Part shown: positions 1-11,068 of the stretch, in pieces
Layout: each line of letters begins with the position of its first letter
Numbering within the stretch: the first letter of the stretch is position 1
NCBI GenBank assembly: GCA_021292165.1
Contig: CM037878.1
Span: forward strand, 285,891,744-285,955,743
Reading direction: 5' to 3'
DNA: 64,000 bases
DNA from: Shinisaurus crocodilurus
Lineage: Eukaryota; Chordata; Lepidosauria; Squamata; Shinisauridae
Made by a program: the position numbers and the translations under genes
The notes under the pieces: generated by a model
Databases searched by the model: none
Told to the model about the DNA's origin: nothing
What the model saw: only the letters and a program-made list of their open reading frames with translations

Positions 1-116
1 AGCCCCTGCCTTGCATGCAGAAGGTCCCAGGTTTTATCCCCCCCGGCATCTCCAGGCGGGGCTGGGAAAGCTGGCTGCTGCCAGTCAGTGTCGACAGTAC
101 GGGGGTACTCCTAGAT

Positions 117-1030
117 TAGTGATGGCGAACCTATGGCACGGGTGCCACAGCTGGCACGCAGGGACCTCTCTGTGGGCACTTGAGCCATTGGTCACCAGAT
201 TGCGAAAAGACTGTCCCCTTCTGCAAAACACTAATGATCTTGTTCTTTCTCACAGTGTGGAACAGAATGATTTTATTCTAGAATTCCTGTTACAGAATTC
301 TTTTCTACATTGTTATCACATTTAAAAGATTTTGAAGAATGATGCACAGAGCATGGCTTGGATGTAAAGCCCTAACAGTCGACCTGAGTGCTGCATGTGT
401 TGCTCTCAAACTAACGGAGTATGAGCCAAGGTTTGACAAATTATCAGCATGCGTGCAATAGCAAAAATCACATTAATTGTGCAAAAGCATGCCCAATGCA
501 AACTTTTACCTAATGCAGTGTTTGCAGTCCAAGACATAAAGTGTTTAAAATGTGTTAAGCACATTTAGTTTTCTTGTTGATCTTGCTCATCCTAGTACAG
601 GTTGACTTTTACTTTTACTAATCCGACACCTGTAGAAGCAGGGAAAGGACCCGGAGTAAAGCTTGCCCCATACAATTTCAGTCTGGCATATAATCATATT
701 ACAAGTTGAGAATCCCTTATCCAAAAATACATGTGCCTAATTATTTAAAAAGTTTGTATAAATTCCCTTCAGGCTATGTGTACAATGTAGTACTATAAAA
801 TTTTTTGAGTTGATTTTTTCCAACAAAAACTGTTTGTATCATTGAAAGCTCTGTTATTGTTTTTTTCTTTTAAGACAAAGATGTTAATTAGTTCGGACAA
901 CTGTATGAGTTGTTTTCTAAAACTAAACCTCGGTATTCAGGTTTAATTGCAGTGTTGGCACTTTGAAATAAATAAGTTGGTTTTGTGTTGCAGTTTGGGC
1001 ACTCGGGCTCAAAAAGGTTAGCCATCACTG
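117..1030. mobile_element. Non-autonomous hAT element, 914 bp, TSD tcctagat
   Basis: Ends are inverted: tagtgatggcgaacctatgg at the left and the complement of cagtgatggctaaccttttt at the right. They are flanked by perfect 8-bp direct repeats tcctagat (109-116 and 1031-1038). The repeat has TA at its centre, the target preference of Buster-type hATs. Internal sequence is AT-rich with no transposase frame. It sits inside the L2-like copy, so it is younger than that. Confidence 0.8.
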
Positions 1031-1038
1031 TCCTAGAT

Positions 1039-1804
1039 CCATCATTGTGGCTGGAGTCCCAGGTGACTGCGGCGGCGGCTCGGAGTGCCTTTTACCATCT
1101 TCGATTGGTTCGCCAGCTACGGCCTCTCCTGGGCAGGGATAGCTTGGCCACAGTGATACGGGCGCTAGTAACCTCAAGACTGGATTACTGCAATGTGCTC
1201 TATGTGGGGCTGCCCTTAAGGCTTCTCCAGAAGCAGGAGCTAGTGCAGAATGCAGCAGCTCGGCTGTTGTCGGGAGCTGCCCCTTTCCAGCATGCAACTC
1301 CTTTGCTGGAGGAACTGCACTGGCTGCCTATTCACTACCGGGTCAGGTTTAAGGTCCTGGTGCTTGTGTACAAAGCCCGAAACAACTTGGGACCAGGATA
1401 CCTGAGAGAGAGCGAGAGAGAGAGAGAGAGAGAGCGCCTCCTCCCATACCAACCTGCCTGGTCGCTGAGGTCATCAGATGGCATGCTCCTGGTGGTTCCT
1501 CATGGACCTTTGGCCCAGTTGGAGTCTACCAGGAGAAGGGCCTTCAGTGTGGTGGCTCCATTTCCGTGGAACTCCTTGCCTCTGGAGGTCAGGCAGGCTC
1601 CGACATTGTGCTGCTTTCAGCGCCTGCTGAAGACCTCCTTGGTTCCGGGAAGCCTTCTCTGCTCTCCGACCACCAATGTAATTGTTACGTACTTTGTTTT
1701 CAATGTGTTGTTTTGGGTTTATTTTTAAAAATCTGTTTTTGTATTTTTACTGTTCTCTGCTCCGGGATCTACTGAGATATGGAGCGGTACACGAATACTG
1801 CAAA

Positions 1805-1834
<30 letters not shown>
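1039..1834 (+). mobile_element. L2-like LINE 3' end, broken RT C-terminus
   Basis: Encodes a reverse-transcriptase C-terminal stretch typical of L2-type LINEs (SRLDYCNVLYVGLP, LEELHWLPIHYRVRFKVLVL, RRRAFSVVAPFPWNSLPLEV). It ends in an (AAAT)n tail at 1800-1834. A GA-rich microsatellite (1405-1435) interrupts the frame. Heavily 5'-truncated; a dead copy. Confidence 0.75.
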
Positions 1835-1835
<1 letters not shown>

Positions 1836-2231
1836 AACTGGGCTCGATGGACCAAGGGTCTGACTCTGTACAAGGCAGTTTCCGATGCTGGCCTGCATTG
1901 TCGACACTGTCTGGCAGCAACTCTCCGGTCCATTCTCTTGTGCCAAATCATCACAGCTGCCCAGAGGGAGAGGGCAAGGCAAGGGCTGGCTGATTGATTC
2001 TGCTCCTCTGTCTCCTTCCCTTGCTCACGGCTCACTCATCCAGCGGGGCAGGGGAAGACAAGCAAGGAGCAGCACCAGCAAGGAGGAGAAGGAGCAAGGC
2101 TAGGGTGCTCCATGGGTTGGCAATGGGCCCCTGATGAGGCAGGGGCATCAGGAAGAGCCCAACGATGCCGACTCCCGGTGCAGGCCCTGTGCCCACTCAC
2201 TGTTAAGGGCAGCCGCGTGTCCTGCTTTACA

Positions 2232-2282
2232 GAGTTCGACAATCTTACTCGGTCACGAGTGATCGCCTGATGATTGATTGAG
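2232..2282 (+). mobile_element. LINE 3' end fragment
   Basis: The sequence gacaatcttactcggtcacg followed by agtgatcgcctgatgattga is the 3' terminus shared by the finger-encoding LINE copies at 49847, 54362 and 62206, which end in a GAT or GACT tandem tail. Only the last 50 bases are kept. Confidence 0.55.
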
Positions 2283-2358
2283 GAGGACAGTCCTCTCTTC
2301 AAAGGCATCCTTTATTGGAAGGGCTGCCCAGAGCAGAGCAGGGGCCGTGGGCTTCCAT

Positions 2359-2775
2359 AGATTTCATAGATCATAGAGTTGGAAGGGGCCTACAAGGCCA
2401 TCGAGTCCAACCCCCTGCTCCTTCAAAGTCCATGGAACCTTTGTGAAAGGCCAACCTCCATTTAGATCGTTTATATTGCATTTTTTTAGATTAGCCTTAT
2501 GAACATCTTTAAACCTCTTATATTGACCACCGATATTCCGCTTTCCATCCTTGAGTTGGGAGTAAAGTAACTGCTTTGGGAGACGGCAGTCAGGCATTCG
2601 AACAACATGACCGGTCCACTGAAGTTGGCGTTGAAGGATCATTTTTTCAATGCTAGTAGTCTTTGCAGGAAACTAGAGGAGGGGTCTCCCATCCAAGTCA
2701 TCACCAGGCCTGACCCTGCTTAGCTTTCCACGCTCAGACAAGCTGAGCCCGCGTGTGCCCATCCACAGTTTGCAC
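2359..2775 (-). mobile_element. 5S-headed, CR1-tailed SINE split by a LINE fragment
   Basis: On the minus strand a 5S-rRNA-like head (gaaagctaagcagggtcagg and acttggatgggagacc, near 2675-2740) and a CR1-like 3' tail (2359-2420) are separated by 2421-2663. That insert is an internal piece of the finger-encoding LINE. Intact SINEs at 4455 and 38451 show the uninterrupted join. Confidence 0.65.
2421..2663 (-). pseudogene. Finger-encoding LINE, internal ORF fragment
   Basis: Translates on the minus strand to QLQWTGHVVRMPDCRLPKQL then LYSQLKDGKRNIGGQYKRFK, the same peptide as the copies at 49.8, 54.4 and 62.2 kb, but a stop replaces the Glu region and the 3' end with the zinc finger is missing. 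Confidence 0.65.
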
Positions 2776-3576
2776 CCGAACAGCCATTGACTGACCAGGC
2801 ACATGGGTCACCCCCGTCATAGTCTAAAACCCGTTATGGGGAGATGTGTTGTGTTTCCATTAAAATTACTTACAGTCATTATTTGCAGATTTGCATCTCT
2901 ACCGAGAAACCAGCACATGCAGATTTCATGCCAATCCGTGCCGTTTTTGTCCTCTTTTCTTGGTAATGCATAAAGTGGCTGCAAGCTGACCCCCAGAATT
3001 TCCTGCCCTCCACGTTTAACCCACTGGGGATGTTTACCTTGCCAACACAGGACTGGAACCCCACAGAGGGAGGGGGGATTGGTTTCGGGGGGGGGATCAG
3101 TAGAAAAAACGAAGATCTAATCACCCCAAAACATCCGCTCCATGGGACCCATAGGGATTCACGTAACATGCAGACATTGCTAAATATCTTGTGGCCGTAC
3201 ATTCATATTTTATCAACAGCCTGCCCTGTATTGTCCGGAAGGCCGTCTGTTCTCCCTCGGGGGCAAACAAAAGCGCCACGTTCTTCCTAGCAAATTAATC
3301 CGGTCTTCTTGTTCTTTGGAAGTGGCCCCAGCCAGATTACAACAGAAAACGCCAGCATCCCTGTGCAATGATCCTCACAACGGTTCAGCAAGGAATGCCT
3401 GGGTAAACCCAACGCCGAGGGTCTCCCTCACCAACGTAGGGACTTCTCTCTTCCCCCCCCTTTTCTTTTGAGATGGGGTCACCGGAACAAGCGTACTGGA
3501 ACTGGGTTCAAAAAATGGTGCCAATCGGCAGCATGCTTGACCAATTCTGCTCTCATTCAAACACAAAAGGTCTTGC

Positions 3577-4000
3577 GATCACAGAATCCTAGAGTGGAAG
3601 AGGTCTTTGTAGGCCATCTAGTCCAGCCCCCTGCTTGATGTAGCCCAGGGCTCTCCAACCTTGGGTCCCCAGATGTTGCTGGACTACAGCTCCCAGAATC
3701 CCTTGCCATTAGCCATGCTGGCTGGGTATGCTGGGAGCTGTAGGCCAGCAACATCTGGGGACCCAAGGTTGGAGAGCCCTGATGTAGTCAATCCAGACCT
3801 AGAGCATTGGCAAGAGTTGGCTGTCCCAGCCTCTGCTTGAAGACCTCCAACAAGGGAAAATCTTCCCCCCAGCCCAGCCTCCAGTAATTGGTTCCATTGT
3901 CAAACTGTTCTTTCCATTAACAAGTTTCTCCTAAAGTTCATCCAAAATCTGCCTCCTGTAACTAAAGCCCACTAGATATTGTCCTGATCCCTGGGGCAGC
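3577..4000 (-). mobile_element. CR1-like LINE 3' fragment, split by a palindromic MITE
   Basis: Minus-strand CR1-type 3' end: the text near 3577-3645 (cctagagtggaagaggtctt ... ccatctagtccagcccc) resumes at 3782 with tccagacctagagcattggc. No useful frame remains. Confidence 0.5.
3646..3781. mobile_element. Palindromic hAT MITE, copy 1
   Basis: Foldback of complementary arms (cagggctctccaaccttggg ... ggttggagagccctg) with target repeats atgtagcc/atgtagtc on the two sides (7 of 8 match, TA at centre). It lies within a CR1-like fragment. Confidence 0.8.
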
Positions 4001-4011
4001 AAGAGATTGGC

Positions 4012-4361
4012 TGGGTTCAGACTACATCATGATAACCCACACTCAAGAGTTGAGTGTGGGTTGTCCTTGAACCGTGGGTTGTTGTTGAAATGTGGGTTAT
4101 TGTGTTGTCTGAACGCAGCCACACTAACAAACCATGGTTTGTTAACCACGAACAACCCATGAAGAGAACCCATGGTTTGTTGTTGGGTTGTGTGAAGTGT
4201 GGGTTGTTCGTGGCTAACAAACCATAGTTTGTTAGCCGGTGGCTGGGTTCAGACAGCACGATAACCCATCTTTCAACAACATCCCACTACTTCAGTGAGA
4301 ACCCACACTCAACCCATACTCAACACTTGACTGTGGGTTATCGTGTTGTTTGAACCCAGTC
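4012..4361. mobile_element. Foldback DNA element with repeated aacccac/gtgggtt motifs
   Basis: Termini ctgggttcagactacatcat and the complement of gttatcgtgttgtttgaacc form inverted repeats. The inside is built of many short direct and inverted gtgggtt/aaaccca and aacaaacc motifs, including a second terminus-like copy near 4240. No clear target duplication, so the superfamily is uncertain; hAT is likely. Confidence 0.5.
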
Positions 4362-4454
4362 AATAAGTCTTTGCCCTCTTATGGGGAAGTGAGGATTTAC
4401 AGCTGCAGTGATTCAAATGTAAACAGTAAACTACACTTCGGCAAGCCCTCAAGT

Positions 4455-4628
4455 CACAGGCCTGTGGCTCACGCTGGCTCAGCTTGTCTGAGTGTGGAAA
4501 GCTAAGCAGGGTCAAGCCCGGTTATTACTTGGATGGGAGACCTCCTCCTCTAGTTTCCTGCATTGAGCAGGGGGTTGGACTCGATGGCCTTGTAGGCCCC
4601 TTCCAACTCTATGATCGATGAAATCTTC
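4455..4628 (+). mobile_element. SINE with 5S rRNA-like head and CR1-like tail
   Basis: Head gtggctcacgctggctcagc leads into tggaaagctaagcagggtca and ttacttggatgggagacc, matching 5S rRNA box A and box C of the pol III internal promoter. The tail (tagtttcctgcattgagcag ... ccttccaactctatgat) matches the CR1 LINE 3' end. Same join at 25505-25679 and 38451-38626. Confidence 0.75.
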
Positions 4629-4913
4629 TTCTACAGCCAAGATCTGATACTGTGGAATGCAAAGCTGCATTACAACAGAATGGACACTTTTAGCTCCTAG
4701 CCTAACCTCAGGGGCGGACTCAACATCACAAACAATCCAAGCACTTGTTTAAGGTGCCCATCATTTTCTGTGTGTGGATGGAGCAATGTGCAGTTTGAGA
4801 TGTGTACCCTGGCATTGGGTGGGGGTCATTACTGAAGATGCTGGGGTGCTTCCTGCAATCCAGAAGATGTGTGCCAGGTTTCTTCAGCGACATTGCAAGT
4901 AGGAATGCAATGT

Positions 4914-5158
4914 TTAATTTATTTATTTTATTTATTTATTATATTTATACCCTGCCTTTTTTCTTGCAAGGAACCCAAGGCGGCTTACATAATCCTCCTC
5001 CTCCTCCTCCTCTCCACTTTATCCTCACAACAACCCTGTGAGGTAGGTTAGGCTAAGAGTCCATGACTGGCCCAAAGTCACCCAGTGAGTTTCATGGCCG
5101 AGCGGGGGACTAGAACCCGGCATCTCCCGAGTCCCAGTCCAACACTCTCACCACTACG
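4914..5158 (-). mobile_element. Sauria-type tRNA SINE
   Basis: Minus strand: tRNA-like head with B box gttctagtccc, then gaaactcactgggtgacttt, cctcacagggttgttgtgag and a (TAAA)n tail. A hallmark squamate SINE. Confidence 0.8.
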
Positions 5159-5159
5159 G

Positions 5160-6317
5160 TTTTTAAAATAATAATCAGCGAAAAAGGTGCCTCTGAATAA
5201 CCAGGCAGCAGATATATGTAAAAAAAAATTTTTTTTAAAAAAATTACATACAAGGACTTATAAAAACTGCTGATGGCAATCACCTTTTCAAAAGAGGCAT
5301 CCCCCTTTTCTCTCCCATAGGAGGGAATGTCTCTTCTGATGGTGCCTTCAACAACACAGGTGTGCATCATCAAAAAACAAATTATGTGTCTTGCTTCAGA
5401 ACTGTCATTTTAACCTGTATGCAGACACATGCAAATTTAATGGATAGATGAATTGATTGACCAATGAAAAACTCATTCAATGAATCAACTACGATTTCTT
5501 GAATCAACGGACAGCCCTAATTACAAGACAACTTGGAGAATCTTAGATCAGGGAATGCAATCCTTTGGCATCTGGATCAGGGAATGCAACCTTCCCAGAC
5601 AACAAAACAGCCCGGCATAATAACCCATCCTATTTGTTCCACTAACGGAATCTAATTCTTCCCCTACCTTCAAAAAACCTGTCCCCTTTTTTGGGGGGGA
5701 CAAAACCTCCCAGAAGGGACAAGGCAACCCCCCCAACCCCTTCCAAGCAAAGAAAAACTCAAGAAAGGCCAACAGTTTAAAACGCTCAGCCAGCCTGTGT
5801 AGGAACAAGAGAAAGGAATGAGCGAAGAACCTCGGCTCTAAGAGGCTTTTGAGAGCAAATCCGTATGAATTGAAACGAAAATCCAGGCAGCCTGTAGTAG
5901 TACCGTACTGCTCCAGACTTGGGTTCCCATTGCCTTACCTTAGTGATGCATGGAGTCTTCTCCTCGGACTTCACAGCTGATGGATAGCTTATATAGTATA
6001 TAAAAAAAAGAGTCTGCTTTTCAAAAAGAGCCTGCTCCAAGCACAGATACATTTAACAGGTCCCGTGGGGAAATGAATGCATGGCTTAGATGTCCAATTT
6101 TTTTTCTCCACCAGCGCTCTCTCTCTCTCCCCCTCCCCCCCTTCCTTCCCATTGGTTCACTGTCGGGAACCACTTTGCATACGGTACCAATTCACTTCAA
6201 TAGCCTCCCATTCATACGCACTGATCCTTCTTACCGAGGGGAGGAGGCCGAGTGTGGAGACTACACAACACAGCACAAACTGGAAAGGGAGCAAGACGCA
6301 GAAGCTGAACTCACAAG
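5160..6317. other. No gene or clear repeat recognised
   Basis: A/T runs near 5220-5250, low-complexity C-rich runs near 5690-5740 and short frames only. No conserved protein or RNA is seen. Confidence 0.5.
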
Positions 6318-6482
6318 CAGGGCCGGTGCTACCATTAGGCCAACTAGGCAGCTGCCTAGGGTGCAGGGCTAAAGGGGGCACCAGAAACGCCTTGGGGGAA
6401 AAATACAGCGCTCTCAAGTGGGAAGGGGGGCACTAAATATCTGATCTTGCCTAGGGCACCAAACTGCCTTGCACCGGTCCTG
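6318..6482. mobile_element. CAGGGCCGG hAT MITE, 165 bp, TSD ctcacaag
   Basis: Termini cagggccggtgctaccatta and the complement of caggaccggtgcaaggcagt; perfect 8-bp flanks ctcacaag (6310-6317, 6483-6490). Its two halves match the two ends of the 1.9 kb element at 6734-8680, joined at a short ct-type overlap, so it looks like an internal-deletion derivative. Confidence 0.8.
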
Positions 6483-7387
6483 CTCACAAGGGTCTTCTGC
6501 GGAAATCTTTCATCCTTCGGCGCGATTGGGCCATCCTTTTTCGCCCAGCCCCGCAGAACTGCTGGGTCTTCTCGCAACTGTGGAGCACAACAAGTAGATG
6601 ATATCCCGGCATGGGAGCGCAGTGATGAGGAAAGAGCCGCTTGTTGTTGGATTTGGGGGGGGCTGTCATCCCGGGCTGGTTTCGGGGGTCGGCATTGTCG
6701 GGCATCTGCCGAGGACCACATCCCAGTTGGGGGCAGGGCCGGTGCAAGGCAGTTTGGTGCCCTAGGCAAGATCAGATATTTAGCGCCCCCCCCCTTCCCA
6801 CTTGAGCCCTCCCTCCCTCCCTCCAGCCCTATGCCCATTATGAAATAAATTTCCCTCCCTGGGAACTGCCGAGCCCCATAGAAAAACTTTGTGGACTTTG
6901 AGACTTTTCCTTTGTGTTCACGCGGAAAGCAAAGAGGCAACATCAGCCCAGCTATGCCAGGAACTCCCAAGGGCCTTCTCCTACTCCATATATATGTAAA
7001 AGTCTGTCTCCTCCTGCAGGCGGCACAAGGGATATGAAAAAAGGATGTGAGAGAGGTGTGGTGGCGCTACCTGTGAGGAATAGAGACAAAAGGGCGTCTT
7101 GCAGCCTGTCCTACCTCGCAGGGTGGAGGTGAAGAGACACCGGTTTGACTCATACACCTTCTGGGTTGCGGGGGGGGGGGAATGCATGTAGTAGAAACAT
7201 AGCAAAGAGAGAGCCCGTGGATCATCTGGTTCAAATTTCTGCTTCCCCTCCTCTCTCTATCACTTTGTTGCAATATTTCTTTATCAGAATAATGTATATT
7301 ATTATCCTGTCTTTCCCTTTACCAGCCTAGTGCTCAAGGCAGACAACAATATTCAAAGTACAGTAAAGCAAACATCAACAGCTCAGG

Positions 7388-8144
7388 GCACAATCCTAAA
7401 CACGTTGAGGCAGAAAAAAGCCCTGCAACTCCCAGCATTCACAAGCCAGCATGGCTGGCTGTTGGAATGCTGCAGGGCCGGCGCTACCGCTAGGCAAACT
7501 AGGCAGTTGCCTAGGGCGCGTGGCTGAAGAGGGCGCAGAAACGCTGTGCTCCTCTTCGCTGCCGCCGCCACGCCGCCCCCGCCGGGCCTCCTCCCCCGCC
7601 GCCCTGCCCGCCCAAGCCGCCGCCGCTGCACCTCCCCCGCCGAAGCCGCCGAAGCCGCCGCCGTGCCTCCCCCGCCCGCCGAAGCCGCCGCTGCACCTCC
7701 CCCGCCCGCCGAAGCCACCCCCTCCTCCCCCTCCCCCACGCCTCCTCCCGCTACCTACCTTCTCAGCGTCGCTTCCGGAGCCCCGCCCGTGTTGTTTTGG
7801 CGGGAGGAACCAGGGCAACAGGGCTTAAACAGCCCTGTTGCCCTGGTTTCCCCGGCAAAAAACAGAGCGTGGGGGTCCCGTCGCGTCACTTCCTTTTCGG
7901 AGGCGGCGGCAGCAGCCAGGGTGGGGGAAGGTAGGTAGGTAGGTAGGTAGGTGGTGGTGGTGGCGGCGGCGGCGGCGCGGGGGGGTGTTTGCAGAGCAGG
8001 GCTGCTTTGCTCCGGAGTCGTCGTCCCCGGCACGAGGGGGGGCGCAAATTTTATTTCGCCTAGGGCGTCAAACTGCCCTGCACCGGTCCTGGAATGCTGG
8101 GAGTTGCGGGGCTTTTTTCTGCCTCAACATGTGTAGGATTGTGC
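7388..8144. mobile_element. tgcaatccta palindromic MITE, split by a hAT
   Basis: Arms gcacaatcctaaacacgttg ... and ... caacatgtgtaggattgtgc are complementary over about 85 bases, with the middle opened by the 7473-8091 insertion. Intact relatives are at 9550, 11681 and 34386. A degraded further piece lies at 8145-8220. Confidence 0.65.
7473..8091 (+). mobile_element. hAT element, GC-rich subfamily, TSD gaatgctg
   Basis: Termini cagggccggcgctaccgcta and the complement of caggaccggtgcagggcagt; perfect 8-bp flanks gaatgctg (7465-7472, 8092-8099). The interior is extremely CpG/GCC-rich (7550-7750), followed by a perfect 18-bp hairpin (7808-7825 with 7831-7848) and an (AGGT)n run near 7930. The long proline/alanine-rich frames across it are composition artefacts. 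Confidence 0.8.
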
Positions 8145-9269
8145 ATGGCTGGCTGGGGAATGCTGGGAGTTGTAGGACTTCCCCCCCCCCTGCAAACACG
8201 CGTAGGATTGCATTCTAAAAGCATTTAAAACCAAAACACAGAAACAGCATGGTAAATACCGGTAATTAAAACACTGGAGCCCCAGCTAGCTTAAAATACC
8301 TTTCCCTCCCTCCCTGGTTCCTGGAAAGAACTGCTTTCAGGGGACGTTGAGCTGAGGAACCTGAGGAGGGAAGGCGAAGGAGGTGTTTGCAGGTGCATCC
8401 TTCCTGCCGCCCACCCACCTGGGAAGGTGAGGGAGGTGTTTGCAGGTGCATCGGCGAGGCTTGGAGACCTGAGCCCTGAGGTGGAGGAGAGAGAGGGAGG
8501 GGCGCACTTCTTTCGCCTCCCCTTCCCTGCCACAGGACATGATTGGTAAAACAAACTTGGTAAAATACACATTTTAGCCATTTTAGCGCTGTGTTTTTTT
8601 CCCCAAGGCGTTTCTGGCGCCCCCTTTAGCCCGGCGCCCTAGGCAGCCGCCTAGTTGGCCTAATGGTAGCACCGGCCCTGGTTGGGCCCCCCGCTGCCAA
8701 TCACTCACTGGAGCATTTTCTCTGCTGCTGCTTCTTTCTCTTGCTGTTTGTTTACCTGGGAAAAGAGACAAGTAACTTCCACACACACCATGTTCTCTCT
8801 CTCTCTACCTGGGAGGTGAAAAATATAATTAGATCCAAAGGGGAAAACAAGCAATGGGACACAACAGCAGCACAAAGGGGGAGGCGGAAGGCCATTCAGG
8901 GACCCCCCCCCCATTGAGACTATCTTGCCCAAGGTCTCCCCCACCCCCAAACCTGCATCCGGCACTGCCATTAAAGGCAAAGGAACCCTTTTTATTGCAC
9001 ATGCTAAAATGAAGTGGTGACGTTATCAAGAAGGCAGTCCTACGATGATCGCCATCAAAGCAAATAAACTGCTCATTCCTCAGGTTGCCAGCTCTAGGGT
9101 TGCCAGTGTTTATCCCTTTAAATCGGGGGGGGGGAGCAGAAACTCAGCCCCAGGGGCCAAATCCAGCCTGCCTGGATTTGGCCTCTTCCCCTGACTCAAC
9201 ACCTTTTCCTTGACTCCCTGTCGTTTGGTGGTTTCCCATTTTTTTCTATTTTTTCCCCATTCTAAAAGG

Positions 9270-9515
9270 TTGAAATTTATTTATTTTTTATTATATTTAT
9301 ACCCCGCCTTTTTTCCTGCAAGGAACCCAAGGCGGCTTACATAATCCTCCTCCTCCTCTCCATTTGATCCTCACAACAACCCTGTGAGGTAGGTTAGGCT
9401 GAGAGTCAGTGACTGGCCCAAAGTCACCCAGTGAGTTTCATGGCCGAGCGGGGACTAGAACCCAGATCTCCCGAGTCCCAGTCCAACACTCTCACCACTA
9501 TGCCACACTGGCTCT
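9270..9515 (-). mobile_element. Sauria-type tRNA SINE
   Basis: Minus strand, complete from head near 9515 (agccagtgtggcatagtggt) to (TAAA)n tail near 9270. Confidence 0.8.
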
Positions 9516-9549
9516 CTCCTCTCCTAAAGGCATAGTTACCAGTAGGAAG

Positions 9550-9692
9550 AGCTTTAGGAGGCGATCGTATGCAGGTTTAGACAGAAAAAAGTCCTACAAC
9601 TCCCAGCATTCCCCAGACAGCTGGCTGGGGAATGCTGGGAGTTGTAGGACTTTTTTCTGTCTAAACCTGCATACGAATCACCTCCTAAAGCT
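9550..9692. mobile_element. tgcaatccta palindromic MITE, near-perfect
   Basis: 143-base palindrome from agctttaggaggcgatcgta to its complement. The arms match even through the outermost 20 bases except for the change cgatcg/cgaatca. Confidence 0.7.
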
Positions 9693-9699
9693 ACAATAC

Positions 9700-11060
9700 G
9701 CGGGTATTTTTGGAATTTTGGTCCCACCCCCTTTTGTCTTTGGCTCCACCCACCACTGGAATGCCGCCCCCTCTGAATTTTCAGGCGTCCTTAGATTTGC
9801 ATCAGTACAAGAAAGAAAGAAACAGGTGGGCTCAGGTTGAAACAGTCGCTAAACTCAAACCAAAAACAAGAATTTCCTCCCCAACCAAACTAGGGATGGA
9901 TGGACAAATCCATAGCCCCACTTTCTCCTGCATTCACATTTTTTTAAATCTTCAGTTCTTTCTATCTTGAATATTAAGAAATTTGCAAATTACGGTAAAT
10001 TCTGATCAAAAACAATACGAAAAGGAAAATTCTCACCCATCTACACCGGCCAAATTCCATTGAGAGAACCATGTTGAACCTGCCTACTATATAGCTGCTG
10101 AAGATGAGGAGTCTATGGGGGGGGGAGGGGCGGGAAGGTGGCCACTCTTCTTAATTCAGTAGCACAAACATGATTGAATACACACAGGCCTTGTAGGCCC
10201 CTTCCAACTCTATAATCTATGAATCTATGATTCAAAGCCATACTTTAAAGAGCTAAGCACTGAAAGTTCTCTGCTCAGATGGAGGAATCCGTCACTTTTG
10301 GTTTTTCCCACATTCGATTTTTTAACATCTCAAAGTTCATCCCATCCCAAAAAGAAATTTGCGAATTTGTGTAAATTCTTGTAAAAAAAAAAATGAATTG
10401 AAACAAAATTCCCCGTCCATTTCTAACTTAAAGAAGCAAGATAGCGCCACCGTGTGGGCACAAGCAGGAGATTGCAATAGTTGCCATTTTTAACAATTTC
10501 CCGACTTATCCGGTGTGTTATCTTTATGAGGCGCTTTATTCCTTTTGTACTATTAGCTGTTTTTGAGCATTTTTAAATGGAAAAGCAGATTATGTATAGG
10601 AGGAAATGAATAAACAATATACACCGACAAGACTTAAAGATGACAAGGCAAAAAAAAAAAAAATTACACAAGACAAAGGGTTTTTTTAAAGCCCCGCTGA
10701 GAATCTTTAGGCTTATGGTTGCTAATTAGCACTGCAAGGCGATGCTTTTTCAACACCGGGTTCTTGCTTTGATCTGTCCCTCGGTGCCTCTTCCGAACGA
10801 TTCATCCACAAACGGAGTCCCCTCCAAGAAATAAATGCATTGGATTATGCAGTCCTGTTTCTAATCATCTTTTACCTTTCACAGAAAGGAGTTTACAAGT
10901 GGGATCTGCTGCGATAAAATGTTGCAGTGCAGAGAGCTTTCTCTTCAAGATTTCAGCCACCCCATTCCATACCCTCCCCATGTTGGAATCAAAGTGGGGC
11001 GGGGGCACTGCTCAAGGTGGCCTGTGCCGGCCTTGATTCTGTTCGCCAGATGAACAGAAC
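9700..11060. other. Repeat fragments, no gene recognised
   Basis: 9700-9785 holds the atttttggaattttggtccc repeat that recurs at 28121 and, reversed, at 38880 and 46850. A short CR1 tail end lies at 10187-10235. The rest (10240-11060) is unique-looking with A-rich runs; nothing coding is seen. Confidence 0.45.
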
Positions 11061-11068
11061 TAGGCAAA

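Larger units (their letters stand above)
1..1905 (+). mobile_element. tRNA-derived SINE split by LINE and hAT insertions
   Basis: 1-100 carries the tRNA-like head and body (gcccctgccttgcatgcag ... cagtcagtgtcgacagtac). The rest of the same SINE (actgggctcgatggaccaag ... acaaggcagtttc) resumes at 1835-1905. An intact relative at 49530-49725 runs through this junction without a break. Everything between about 101 and 1834 is later insertion. Confidence 0.7.
6734..8680 (-). mobile_element. CAGGGCCGG hAT element, long copy with nested insertions
   Basis: Left end cagggccggtgcaaggcagt at 6734 and right end gtagcaccggccctg at 8680 have near-duplicate 8-bp flanks (gttggggg/gttgggcc, 6 of 8). The outer segments match the short copy at 6318 end to end in reverse orientation. 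The interior holds a palindromic element (7388-8144) that itself holds another hAT (7473-8091). A directly repeated 25-base block (ggaggtgtttgcaggtgcat) sits at 8378 and 8431. No transposase found. Confidence 0.6.

Noticed and set aside
985..1728. 247-codon plus-strand frame as a host gene
   Set aside because: It is the C-terminus of an L2-like LINE reverse transcriptase, with a GA microsatellite inside and an (AAAT)n tail.
6356..6970. 204-codon minus-strand frame
   Set aside because: It runs across the two CAGGGCCGG hAT copies and ordinary sequence between them; the peptide pieces repeat in other frames of the same elements.
7396..7938. Long proline-, alanine- and glycine-rich frames in four overlapping frames
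   Set aside because: GCC/CCG composition inside a hAT element keeps all frames open; no conserved domain.
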